Position numbers and translations under genes: made by a program
Part shown: positions 1-6,206 of the stretch, in pieces
Numbering within the stretch: the first letter of the stretch is position 1
Layout of the letters: each line of letters opens with the position of its first letter
Notes under the pieces: model-generated
Told to the model about the DNA's origin: nothing
What the model saw: the letters and a program-made list of their open reading frames with translations, nothing else
The model's database searches: none
Assembly (NCBI GenBank): GCA_027010005.1
Contig: JALVCM010000523.1
Coordinates: 1-6,250 of the forward strand
From: Thiohalobacter sp.
Lineage (GTDB): Bacteria > Pseudomonadota > Gammaproteobacteria > DSM-19610
DNA length: 6,250 nt
Direction: 5' to 3'

Positions 1-1
1 C

Positions 2-268
2 GCACAACAACTGGTGGAGCAGCTGGCCGGTGTCAGTGGTTATATCTTCAAGAGCCGTTCGCCGAGTTGCGGGCTGACGGATACGGACCTGTTCAATACT
101 GACCATCGTGTGAGTGGAAAAACGTCAGGTATTTTTGCCGCTAGAATCCACGTGCTTTTACCGGACCTGCCCATGGTCGATGAAATGCGTCTGGATGATC
201 CGGCGATACGCGATGCCTTTATACAGCAGGTGAAACGTTACCACCTGGCCGGGCAGGGCGGGACATGA
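2..268 (+). CDS. DUF523 (TudS-like) protein, C-terminal part, 5' end outside window
   Basis: This is the C-terminal 88 residues of a DUF523 protein, open at the left edge of the window. The visible part begins AQQLVEQLAGVSGYIFKSRS and contains the family signature KSRSPSCGL. It then has a G-I-F-A-A segment and the run LPDLPMVDEMRLDDPAIRD, which resembles the equivalent stretch of YbgA-type proteins (DUF523 followed by DUF1722). Here the protein stops shortly after that stretch, so DUF1722 is absent. In characterised DUF523 members (TudS), cysteines including the one in SPSCG hold a [4Fe-4S] cluster used to desulfurate thiouracil. Whether this protein does so is inference. The GTG at 14 is not a credible start, because the reading frame continues to the window edge and the domain needs more N-terminal sequence. 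The stop overlaps the next gene's start (ATGA), implying translational coupling. Confidence 0.85.
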   Translation, partial: AQQLVEQLAGVSGYIFKSRSPSCGLTDTDLFNTDHRVSGKTSGIFAARIHVLLPDLPMVDEMRLDDPAIRDAFIQQVKRYHLAGQGGT

Positions 269-561
269 GTCTCGGTATCCTGGCCCTGCACCGCGCCAGA
301 AAGCAGCTGGAGGCTTTTTGCCGGCAACACAGTGTCCCGGGTGGTGAACTGGGCTGCCGCTGCGAGGATGACAGTCTGTTTTTACAGTACGAGGGCAGGG
401 CAGTTGTCAGGGTGCAGTTGAGTGAAGCGCGCTGGCACATCTTCTGGCAGGGGGCTGACGGGCAATGGTTGCCCTGGCCGCACCTGCCGGTTTGTGATGA
501 CATACAGCAGGTGATCGAACAGCTCGAGCAGGCACCCCTGCATGTTCACTGGGGAGACTGA
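265..561 (+). CDS. Small DUF3024-like protein
   Basis: This 98-residue soluble protein has no signal peptide or membrane segment. Its layout resembles DUF3024: an N-terminal helix (about residues 8-22, with EAFCRQHSVP), a beta-rich middle with C31 and C33, and then a tryptophan-rich core WHIFWQGADGQW (residues 57-68). It ends with an acidic helix and a terminal HWGD, close to the W-G ending common in that family. The loop usually found in the middle of DUF3024 proteins appears shortened. The family's function is unknown. The start is the ATG of an ATGA overlap with the upstream DUF523 gene, so the two are almost certainly co-translated. The assignment is by remembered family pattern, so the family label is less certain than the gene itself. 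It ends 20 bp from the convergent mltD stop. Confidence 0.7.
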   Translation: MSLGILALHRARKQLEAFCRQHSVPGGELGCRCEDDSLFLQYEGRAVVRVQLSEARWHIFWQGADGQWLPWPHLPVCDDIQQVIEQLEQAPLHVHWGD

Positions 562-581
562 GATGGCCTGTCGGTCCTTTT

Positions 582-2189
582 TCAGGTGCCGCTCTGACGC
601 GTAACGTCGACGTACAGTTTCAGGTGCTGGCCGGGCTGCAGATAGCCCTTTTGTGGCAGTCCGTTCCAGCGGCGCAGGTCACTCACCCGGACCTTGAAGC
701 GGCTGGAAATGCGCGACAGGGAATCACCCTTGCGTACCGTGTAAAAAATAGCGCGTCGACGGGCGCCGGGGTGCGCACGGTTGTTGGTGGGCTGGTTCGT
801 CCACAACACCAGCTTCTGACCCACCCGCAACGGATCGCCGGGGGCCATGCCATTCCAGGAAGCCAGCTTGCGCATGCTGACCTTGTACTGCCGTGACAGG
901 TCCCAGAAGGTGTCACCCCGGCTGACGATGTGCTGGCTGCGCTGTCCCTTGCGGTTGGCGTTCTGTTTCCGGTTCAGGCGCTGGCTGGCGCTGAGGCGAT
1001 AGTTTTCCTGCCCTTTGCTCGACACCGGAACCAGCAGATATTTACCGGCGCGAATCGAGTGGCCCCGAATCTGGTTGGCGGCTTTCAGGGCATCGACCGT
1101 GGTGTGGTAACGGCGGGCGATGTGTCCGAGTGTCTGGCCGCTTTTTACCTTGTGACGGACCCACTGAATACGTTTTTTCGGGGGGAGCTGCGCAATGGCT
1201 TCCCGGAACTGTTCCGACTTGTCCTTTGGAACCAGCAACCGGTGTGGCCCTTTCGGGGGGGTTGCCCACTGGTTGAAGCCGGGGTTGAAACGGTACAGCG
1301 TGTCCAGCTCGACACCGGCAAGATCCGCGGCGATGGCGAGGTCGATCTGGCCGCCCGTGTCGATGACATCGAAGGACGGTTGTGCGTCAACCGGTTCCAG
1401 TGTGACCTGGTATTTTTCCGGTGAATTGACAAGTTGTTTGAGGGCAATCAGTTTGGGTACGTAGTCGCGTGTTTCCCTGGGCAGGTCGAGGTCCCAGAAA
1501 CTGACCGGTTTGCCTTTTTTGCGATTACGGCGTACGGCCTTGCCGACTGTGCCTTCTCCCGAATTATACGCCGCCAGTGCCAGCATCCAGTCACCGTCAA
1601 AACGTTTGTTCAGGTACTCCAGGTAGTCGAGTGCCGCGCGGGTGGATTCGATCAGGTCGCGCCGGCCGTCGTACCACCAGTCCTGTTTCAGTTTGAAACG
1701 TTTGCCGGTGGCCGGGATAAACTGCCACAACCCGGCAGCACGTCCGTGTGAATAGGCGAACGGATCGTATGCACTTTCGACAATGGGCAGCAGGGCAATC
1801 TCGGCGGGCAGGTTGCGCTGCCGGACCTGCTGCAGAATATAGGCGGCATAGCGGCCGGCGCGCTGGCTGACACGGCGCATGTATCCGGGGTGCCGTGCAT
1901 ACCAGTTACGCTGGGTGCGTACCCGTGCATTATTGCTGGTAGGTAGTCCAAAATCCCGACGCATGGATTCCCACAGATCGGTCGGCACCTGAGCAACCGG
2001 GATATCCGACAGGATACCGGTCAGTGGCTGGGCGGAGGCGAGCAGGGTCGTCCCGGCGTCGGGAAGTGAATGGGCCTGTTCAGGCAGGACAGGTATTGAT
2101 GAAATTTGCTGCGGGGCCGGCGGCTGTGCCGCACAGGCGCACAGAAACAGGGCAGTCATCGGAAGCAGCTGTCGGATTCGCTTGAGCAT
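582..2189 (-). CDS. mltD: Membrane-bound lytic murein transglycosylase D (lipoprotein, SLT plus three LysM)
   Basis: This 535-residue protein cleaves the MurNAc-GlcNAc bond of peptidoglycan, forming 1,6-anhydro-MurNAc ends, and probably acts at the inner face of the outer membrane. The N-terminus is a lipoprotein signal: K3/R4/R6, a hydrophobic stretch, then a lipobox L-C-A-C with C19 as the likely lipidated residue. Alanine at +2 gives no inner-membrane retention signal. The SLT domain spans about residues 110-225. It contains PIVESAYDPFAYS with catalytic E138, GLWQF (153-157) and AYNSG (207-211). A degenerate LysM-like stretch follows (about 271-321). Three clear LysM repeats then lie at about 345-388, 419-463 and 482-526. 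E. coli MltD is shorter and has two LysM repeats. The start at 2189 is supported by the lipoprotein signal and a weak AGGGA site four bases upstream. It is divergent from the methyltransferase gene and convergent with the DUF3024-like gene. Confidence 0.96.
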   Translation of the reverse strand: MLKRIRQLLPMTALFLCACAAQPPAPQQISSIPVLPEQAHSLPDAGTTLLASAQPLTGILSDIPVAQVPTDLWESMRRDFGLPTSNNARVRTQRNWYARHPGYMRRVSQRAGRYAAYILQQVRQRNLPAEIALLPIVESAYDPFAYSHGRAAGLWQFIPATGKRFKLKQDWWYDGRRDLIESTRAALDYLEYLNKRFDGDWMLALAAYNSGEGTVGKAVRRNRKKGKPVSFWDLDLPRETRDYVPKLIALKQLVNSPEKYQVTLEPVDAQPSFDVIDTGGQIDLAIAADLAGVELDTLYRFNPGFNQWATPPKGPHRLLVPKDKSEQFREAIAQLPPKKRIQWVRHKVKSGQTLGHIARRYHTTVDALKAANQIRGHSIRAGKYLLVPVSSKGQENYRLSASQRLNRKQNANRKGQRSQHIVSRGDTFWDLSRQYKVSMRKLASWNGMAPGDPLRVGQKLVLWTNQPTNNRAHPGARRRAIFYTVRKGDSLSRISSRFKVRVSDLRRWNGLPQKGYLQPGQHLKLYVDVTRQSGT

Positions 2190-2343
2190 AATGTCCCTAT
2201 CGGCGGAGAACTGGCGTCATTGAGCGACAAGTCGGTGATCGGTAAAGAATTTCGATAAAAAACAGCGGATATGCTGACAGTCCGTGACAAGTGCGTCAAG
2301 CACTGTAGTCAATCACCCGGTATGCGTTATGATCGTGCCGGTA
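2190..2343. promoter_or_regulatory. Divergent intergenic region between mltD and the methyltransferase gene
   Basis: This 154 bp spacer must carry the promoters for mltD (leftward) and probably for the methyltransferase-rnhA-dnaQ unit (rightward). It includes an A/T-rich tract at about 2243-2262 and a TGACA repeated with a 10 bp period (2275-2279 and 2285-2289). For mltD, CTGTCA followed 17 bp later by TATCGA on the minus strand is a weak sigma-70-like pair. No clear operator or riboswitch is visible. The function follows mostly from gene arrangement. Confidence 0.45.
2306..2333 (+). promoter_or_regulatory. Candidate sigma-70 promoter for the methyltransferase-rnhA-dnaQ unit
   Basis: TATGAT at 2328-2333 matches the -10 consensus at five of six bases. 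TAGTCA at 2306-2311 matches the -35 consensus at four of six, with a 16 bp spacer. Transcription would be expected to start near 2340, only a few bases before the ATG at 2344. That would make the mRNA nearly leaderless and would exclude the earlier in-frame GTG (2284) and ATG (2329) as starts for this transcript. This is a pattern match only. Confidence 0.3.
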
Positions 2344-3120
2344 ATGGTCAGGAACAGCGTTTTTCATGGCGGTATTGCCCAGCTTGATAGGCTGAGGGAA
2401 TGGTGTGGGCAACCACTCGGCCGCCACCTGGCAGAGGCCGAGCAGGCCGCCTTGCGTGATATCCTGCCTGATATATTTGGTTATCACCTGGTGGTCGTGG
2501 ACCCGAGCTGTGAGATCGATTCACTGGATGCCAGCCGTATTATCCACCGGATCGTTCAGACACGCAGTCGCCGCGGGCTCGTGCTTCGGCCTGACCTGCT
2601 TTCGCACAGCGAACAACTGCCGTACCAGCCAGACAGTATCGACGCGTTCGTGCTCCCGCACGCGCTCGATGTGGCAGAAGATCCTCACCAGGTATTGCGT
2701 GAAATCGACCGTTGCCTGGTCGCCGAAGGGCATCTCATTGTGCTGGGGTTCAACCCTTATGGCTGGTGGGGCCTGCGCCGCCTGCTGGGGCGCAGGCAAC
2801 ACTCCGGCCCGTGGGCCTTACGCTTTATCGGCCTGACAAGATTGAAAGACTGGTTATCATTGCTGGGTTTCGATACGGTACACACACGTTACCTGTTTCC
2901 GCACCCGCCCTGGAGCTATGGCCTGGGCCGGGATCGCTGGGGGATTCTCGATCGCCTGCACCGCGACCGCTGGCCATTGCTGGCGGCATCGTACCTGCTG
3001 GTAGCGAAGAAACGGGTGGTAACCCTGACACCGGCCAAACCGCGCTGGCGACCGCGCCGCGCCATCCTTGCCGGCGGTGTCATTGAATCAAGAGACGGAG
3101 GTTTGCCGGGACATGGTTGA
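2344..3120 (+). CDS. YafS-like class I SAM-dependent methyltransferase
   Basis: This 258-residue protein of the Methyltransf_11 type resembles E. coli YafS, whose gene sits in the same mltD-rnhA-dnaQ neighbourhood. The substrate is unknown. The diagnostic part is [12 protein letters not shown] (about residues 98-109), then [13 protein letters not shown] and [20 protein letters not shown] (about 129-148). These match the family's post-motif-II region. The usual glycine-rich SAM motif I is not obvious; the equivalent place reads [13 protein letters not shown]. An FGYHLV segment near residues 45-50 fits the family N-terminus. The frame is open from a GTG at 2284 and also has an ATG at 2329. I chose the ATG at 2344 because it is nearest to the conserved W-x-x-x-PLG segment and just downstream of a -10-like element. 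None of the candidate starts has a clear Shine-Dalgarno sequence. The 3' end overlaps rnhA by 8 bp. Confidence 0.88.
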   Translation: MVRNSVFHGGIAQLDRLREWCGQPLGRHLAEAEQAALRDILPDIFGYHLVVVDPSCEIDSLDASRIIHRIVQTRSRRGLVLRPDLLSHSEQLPYQPDSIDAFVLPHALDVAEDPHQVLREIDRCLVAEGHLIVLGFNPYGWWGLRRLLGRRQHSGPWALRFIGLTRLKDWLSLLGFDTVHTRYLFPHPPWSYGLGRDRWGILDRLHRDRWPLLAASYLLVAKKRVVTLTPAKPRWRPRRAILAGGVIESRDGGLPGHG

Positions 3121-3589
3121 CAAGGCAGGGGCACAGGCCCGGGCGTGTGCCCAGGGTGAAGTGGAGATTTTTACCGATGGTGCCTGCAAGGGGAACCCGG
3201 GGCCGGGCGGCTGGGGTGTCCTGTTGCGTTACAACGGACACGAAAAGGAACTGTTTGGCGGCGAATCGGAAACTACCAATAACCGCATGGAACTGATGGC
3301 GGCCATCCAGGCGCTGGAAAGTCTCACCCGGCCCTGCACGGTCAGTCTCACCACGGACTCGGTGTATGTGCGCAGTGGCATTACCGAATGGCTGCCCAAC
3401 TGGAAAAAGCGTGGCTGGAAAACGGCTGCACGAAAACCGGTCAAGAATGCGGATTTATGGAAACGCCTGGATGCGGCGACACAGCAACACGATATTACCT
3501 GGCACTGGGTGAAGGGTCACAGTGGTCATCCTGAAAACGAACGCGCCGATGAACTGGCCAACCGTGGCATCGAGCAACTGGAGATATAG
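3113..3589 (+). CDS. rnhA: Ribonuclease HI
   Basis: This 158-residue type 1 RNase H cuts the RNA strand of RNA:DNA hybrids, such as R-loops and lagging-strand primers, in a metal-dependent reaction in the cytoplasm. The complete active site is present with E. coli spacing (offset 12): D22 in [17 protein letters not shown]60 in [10 protein letters not shown]82 in TTDSVYV, and H136 and D146 in [19 protein letters not shown]. The basic handle region with [16 protein letters not shown] (residues 97-112) is also typical. The start is the ATG at 3113. GGAGG at 3097-3101 lies 11 bp upstream, and a 158-residue product matches the family length (155 in E. coli). The in-frame TTG at 3068 would add an unconserved 15-residue tail. 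It overlaps the methyltransferase gene by 8 bp and lies 2 bp before dnaQ, indicating one coupled transcript. Confidence 0.98.
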   Translation: MVDKAGAQARACAQGEVEIFTDGACKGNPGPGGWGVLLRYNGHEKELFGGESETTNNRMELMAAIQALESLTRPCTVSLTTDSVYVRSGITEWLPNWKKRGWKTAARKPVKNADLWKRLDAATQQHDITWHWVKGHSGHPENERADELANRGIEQLEI

Positions 3590-3591
3590 AC

Positions 3592-4311
3592 GTGCGACAG
3601 ATTGTACTGGATACGGAAACAACCGGCCTGGAACCAAAGGAAGGTCACCGCATTATTGAAATTGGTTGTGTCGAACTGGTCGGGCGCAAGCTGACCGGCA
3701 ATACCTTCCATCAGTATTTACAGCCCGGCCGTGAAATCGACCCCGGTGCGATCGAGGTGCACGGAATTACCAACGAGTTCCTCGCCGACAAACCCCTGTT
3801 CGAGGATGTCGTCGATGACTTCGTGAATTTTATCCGTGGCGCCGAGCTGGTTATTCATAATGCACCCTTCGATGTCGGTTTTATCAATCACGAATTACAG
3901 TTGTGTGGCCATACTGACCAGGTGACAGATATCTGCGGGGTGCTGGATACCCTGGTGATGGCACGACGTATGCACCCGGGTCAGAAGAATAACCTGGACG
4001 CACTGTGCAAGCGCTACATGATTGATAACTCCAGCCGTGATCTTCACGGTGCATTGCTCGATGCGGAGATCCTTGCCGACGTTTACCTGGCCATGACCGG
4101 CGGGCAGGTCACCCTGTCACTGGGTGACGGTGAGGAATCGGCCAGTGGTGCACACCTGGCACAGCCGCTCCGGCGGGTCGACAGTGACCGTCCGGCACTG
4201 CGTGTCATACAGCCGGATGCCGATGAGCTTGCTGCACATGAAGCCTGTCTTGAGAACCTGGCAAAAGCAGCCGGCGGACAGGCCGTCTGGCAGAAAGACA
4301 AGCTGCACTGA
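3592..4311 (+). CDS. dnaQ: DNA polymerase III epsilon subunit (3'-5' proofreading exonuclease)
   Basis: This 239-residue DEDDh exonuclease removes mismatched 3' nucleotides during replication and binds the alpha subunit in the polymerase III core. All five catalytic residues are visible: D7 and E9 in LDTETTGLEP (Exo I), D94 in HNAPFDVGFINHE (Exo II), and H152 and D157 in DLHGALLDAEIL (Exo III). QVTLSL (residues 172-177), just after the exonuclease domain, fits the sliding-clamp-binding motif known in E. coli epsilon. The remaining C-terminal segment (about 180-239) corresponds to the flexible linker and alpha-binding tail. Translation starts at a GTG at 3592, with GGAG at 3580-3583 eight bases upstream and inside the rnhA end. 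The next gene, nhaD, is convergent and begins its stop codon 8 bp away. The co-directional rnhA-dnaQ order differs from the divergent arrangement in E. coli. Confidence 0.98.
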   Translation: MRQIVLDTETTGLEPKEGHRIIEIGCVELVGRKLTGNTFHQYLQPGREIDPGAIEVHGITNEFLADKPLFEDVVDDFVNFIRGAELVIHNAPFDVGFINHELQLCGHTDQVTDICGVLDTLVMARRMHPGQKNNLDALCKRYMIDNSSRDLHGALLDAEILADVYLAMTGGQVTLSLGDGEESASGAHLAQPLRRVDSDRPALRVIQPDADELAAHEACLENLAKAAGGQAVWQKDKLH

Positions 4312-4319
4312 AGGCTGTA

Positions 4320-5783
4320 TTACCAGCTGCTGGCGTTCAGCCACAGATGGGTGGCGATACTGGCGGCATAACCCAGGGCGATCACCGGCATCCATTTCAG
4401 GTGTGCAAAAAAGGTATACCGTCCGCGTGCCTGTCCCATCAATGCCACACCGGCGGCTGAACCGATCGACAACAGGCTGCCGCCCACACCGGCCGTCAGG
4501 GTCACCAGCAGCCATTCACCCAGTGGCATGTCGGGATTCATCGACAGCACTGCAAACATTACCGGAATATTGTCGATGACTGCGGATATGATACCCACAA
4601 GAATATTGGCTGTGGTAGCACCCAGGTGGCCATACATCAGTTCGGCGATGTTAGCCAGATAACCGATAAAACCGAGCCCCCCGACGCACAGTACGACACC
4701 ATAGAAAAACAGCAGTGTGTCCCACTCGGCACGCGCAAGGCGGCGGTACACATCGAAGGGTTTGTTCTTGTGGGTGATCGGAAGCACGTCGCCCACGGTT
4801 CCATGATTCGAGCTATTCCGGTGAGGGTCCTGGTGCGTCTTTTTCAGGTAGTAACCAAAAAACTGAAGGTAAGCCAGCCCGGTCATCATGCCCAGCATGG
4901 GCGGCAGGTGCAGGAAACTGTGGAAGCTGACAGCCGTTGTGATGGTGGCGGCAAACAGGAGCACGATAACAATGCCGCCACGTCGTATCCTGACGGGCAT
5001 GCCGTCTGACTGTGGTGTTTCATCAGGAACAAAGACATGCATGCAGAGTGCCGGTACCAGGAAGTTTACCGCAGAAGGTACAAACAGCAGGAAGAAGGTA
5101 CCAAATTCCACGACGCCTTTTTGCCATACCATGAGTGTGGTGATGTCACCAAACGGGCTGAAAGCACCACCGGCATTGGCCGCAACGACAATATTGATGC
5201 AGGCCATGCTGATAAACTTCGTATTGTCCTTGCCCACGGCAAGTACCACAGCACACATGACCAGCGCGGTAGTCAGGTTGTCGATGACCGGTGAAAGAAA
5301 GAAGGCGATGGTGCCGGTTATCCAGAACAACAGGCGATAACTGCAATGCATCCTTGCCAGCCATGAACGTAGCGCCTCAAAAATCTGGCGTTCACTCATG
5401 GCATTGACGTACGTCATGGCAGCCAGCAGGAACAGGAACAGTTCCACAAACTCCAGCAAAGTATGTCGTAGTGCGTCGGTCGCAGCCTGTGGCATCCCGT
5501 TGCGGCTGTATTCCCAGGCAACCAGGGCCCAGATAATACCGGCCACCAGGATAACCGGTTTGGACTTGCGCAATTGCGTGAATTCCTCGCACATGACCAG
5601 CAGGTAAGCGAGGCTGAACAGGATCAGGGAAATATAGCCAACCGGGTGGCTGGTCAGGTCAAGTCGGGTCTGGTCAGGTGTTGCGGCCAGCGCATCCGGT
5701 ACGTACAAGGAGAGTCCTGTAAGCAGTACCGGCCCGGCCCGGTGGACAAGGCCTGTGATTGGCAGGGTATAACCAGCAGGCAT
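4320..5783 (-). CDS. nhaD: NhaD-type Na+/H+ antiporter
   Basis: This 487-residue inner-membrane protein of the NhaD family (ion transporter superfamily) is expected to export Na+ or Li+ in exchange for protons, mainly at alkaline pH. It has roughly 12 hydrophobic segments. Two half-repeats carry matching re-entrant motifs: SPVIDNLTTALV (164-175) with SPFGDITTLMVWQKG (209-223), and SAVIDNIPVMFAV (400-412) with GSAAGVALMG (441-450). A hydrophilic loop lies at about 313-350. The N-terminus contains a hydrophobic stretch ending ALA-AT (about 31-35) that looks like a cleavable signal, as is common in NhaD proteins, followed by the conserved DLTSHPVGY and LLVMCEEF. The ATG at 5783 lies inside a 10 bp palindrome and has no recognisable Shine-Dalgarno sequence. 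A promoter-like pair sits immediately upstream. It could also be read through from the PilZ gene 72 bp upstream. Confidence 0.96.
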   Translation of the reverse strand: MPAGYTLPITGLVHRAGPVLLTGLSLYVPDALAATPDQTRLDLTSHPVGYISLILFSLAYLLVMCEEFTQLRKSKPVILVAGIIWALVAWEYSRNGMPQAATDALRHTLLEFVELFLFLLAAMTYVNAMSERQIFEALRSWLARMHCSYRLLFWITGTIAFFLSPVIDNLTTALVMCAVVLAVGKDNTKFISMACINIVVAANAGGAFSPFGDITTLMVWQKGVVEFGTFFLLFVPSAVNFLVPALCMHVFVPDETPQSDGMPVRIRRGGIVIVLLFAATITTAVSFHSFLHLPPMLGMMTGLAYLQFFGYYLKKTHQDPHRNSSNHGTVGDVLPITHKNKPFDVYRRLARAEWDTLLFFYGVVLCVGGLGFIGYLANIAELMYGHLGATTANILVGIISAVIDNIPVMFAVLSMNPDMPLGEWLLVTLTAGVGGSLLSIGSAAGVALMGQARGRYTFFAHLKWMPVIALGYAASIATHLWLNASSW

Positions 5784-5789
5784 GCATGC
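5780..5789. repeat. 10 bp palindrome overlapping the nhaD start codon
   Basis: GCATGCATGC reads identically on both strands and contains the nhaD ATG (5783-5781). It lies directly downstream of the candidate -10 element. It could be a small operator half-site or simply a chance run of repeated CATG. No matching second site is visible nearby. Confidence 0.35.
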
Positions 5790-5817
5790 AGTATATCTGC
5801 TGTGTAGCGGTATGCAA
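5790..5817 (-). promoter_or_regulatory. Candidate promoter for nhaD, implying a leaderless transcript
   Basis: On the minus strand, TTGCAT (5812-5817) and TATACT (5790-5795) are separated by 16 bp. The -10 element matches the sigma-70 consensus at five of six bases; the -35 element matches at only three. Only six bases separate the -10 element from the nhaD ATG, so transcription would start at or beside the start codon. This agrees with the lack of a ribosome-binding site. It is a pattern match only. Confidence 0.4.
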
Positions 5818-5855
5818 TTATTGTGTTGTCGTGTCGTCCGTCAGATGGTCTTGCA

Positions 5856-6206
5856 TTACTCGTAGACCAGGGTGCTGATGATTTCCAGGTGCTCGGGTGA
5901 AATATCGATAATGTGGAAGCCGGTCCAGCACAGGCCAGACTCATCGGCATCATCACACCACAGGCTCTCTACGCCAACCTGTATATCGATCGTTTCATCG
6001 TTGCATTGCAGGGGAATACGAAGCTGCAATACTGTCCCGGGACTGATCGGGGAAGGCCCCATCATCATCAGCCCTTCGACAGACAGGTTTACAAGCTGAC
6101 CGACAACCGTTTTATTGTGTACATCAAAGATCTGTGGGTGTTCGGGTATAGACACGCGCGAAAGCTTCCGTTGTTCGTCATCTTTAATTCTGGCATCGCT
6201 GTTCAT
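5856..6206 (-). CDS. PilZ-domain protein, probable cyclic di-GMP receptor
   Basis: This 116-residue cytoplasmic protein consists of a single PilZ domain. Both cyclic di-GMP contact motifs are present: RxxxR as R13-KLS-R17, and N40-L-S42-VE-G45 (the D/NxSxxG motif) in LVNLSVEGLMMMG. The following beta strands (VLQLRIPLQC, IDIQVGVESLW, CWTGFHIIDI) and the C-terminal helix complete the domain. Its output partner cannot be told from the sequence. The start at 6206 is supported by AGGGAG at 6215-6220, eight bases upstream. It precedes nhaD on the same strand with a 72 bp gap, so some co-transcription is possible, but nhaD also has its own promoter candidate. It is not the short PilZ of the holB-pilZ pilus locus, which typically lacks the intact binding motifs. 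Confidence 0.92.
   Translation of the reverse strand: MNSDARIKDDEQRKLSRVSIPEHPQIFDVHNKTVVGQLVNLSVEGLMMMGPSPISPGTVLQLRIPLQCNDETIDIQVGVESLWCDDADESGLCWTGFHIIDISPEHLEIISTLVYE

Noticed and set aside
564..585. Possible small terminator: GGCC and GGTC around a TGTC loop, followed by CTTTTT.
   Set aside because: The stem is only four pairs including one G-U, too weak to call, and the T run partly lies in the mltD coding end.
930..1424. Long plus-strand open frame of 164 codons opposite mltD.
   Set aside because: It lies wholly inside mltD on the other strand, has no recognisable motifs, and mltD is unmistakable.
2220..2248. TTGAGC and TAAAGA with 17 bp spacing as a rightward promoter.
   Set aside because: The -10 part matches at only three of six bases, and the TATGAT element further downstream fits better.
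3068..3112. In-frame TTG at 3068 as an alternative rnhA start.
   Set aside because: It would add 15 unconserved residues and a larger overlap; the ATG at 3113 has GGAGG upstream and gives the usual family length.
4117..4579. Overlapping open frames of 130-150 codons across the dnaQ-nhaD junction on both strands.
   Set aside because: They are frame shadows of dnaQ and nhaD, rich in Arg/Ser/Cys, with no family signature.
5784..5788. ATG at 5787, overlapping the nhaD start, as an alternative start.
   Set aside because: It is in a different frame and leads to a Cys/Pro-rich sequence with no similarity to NhaD.
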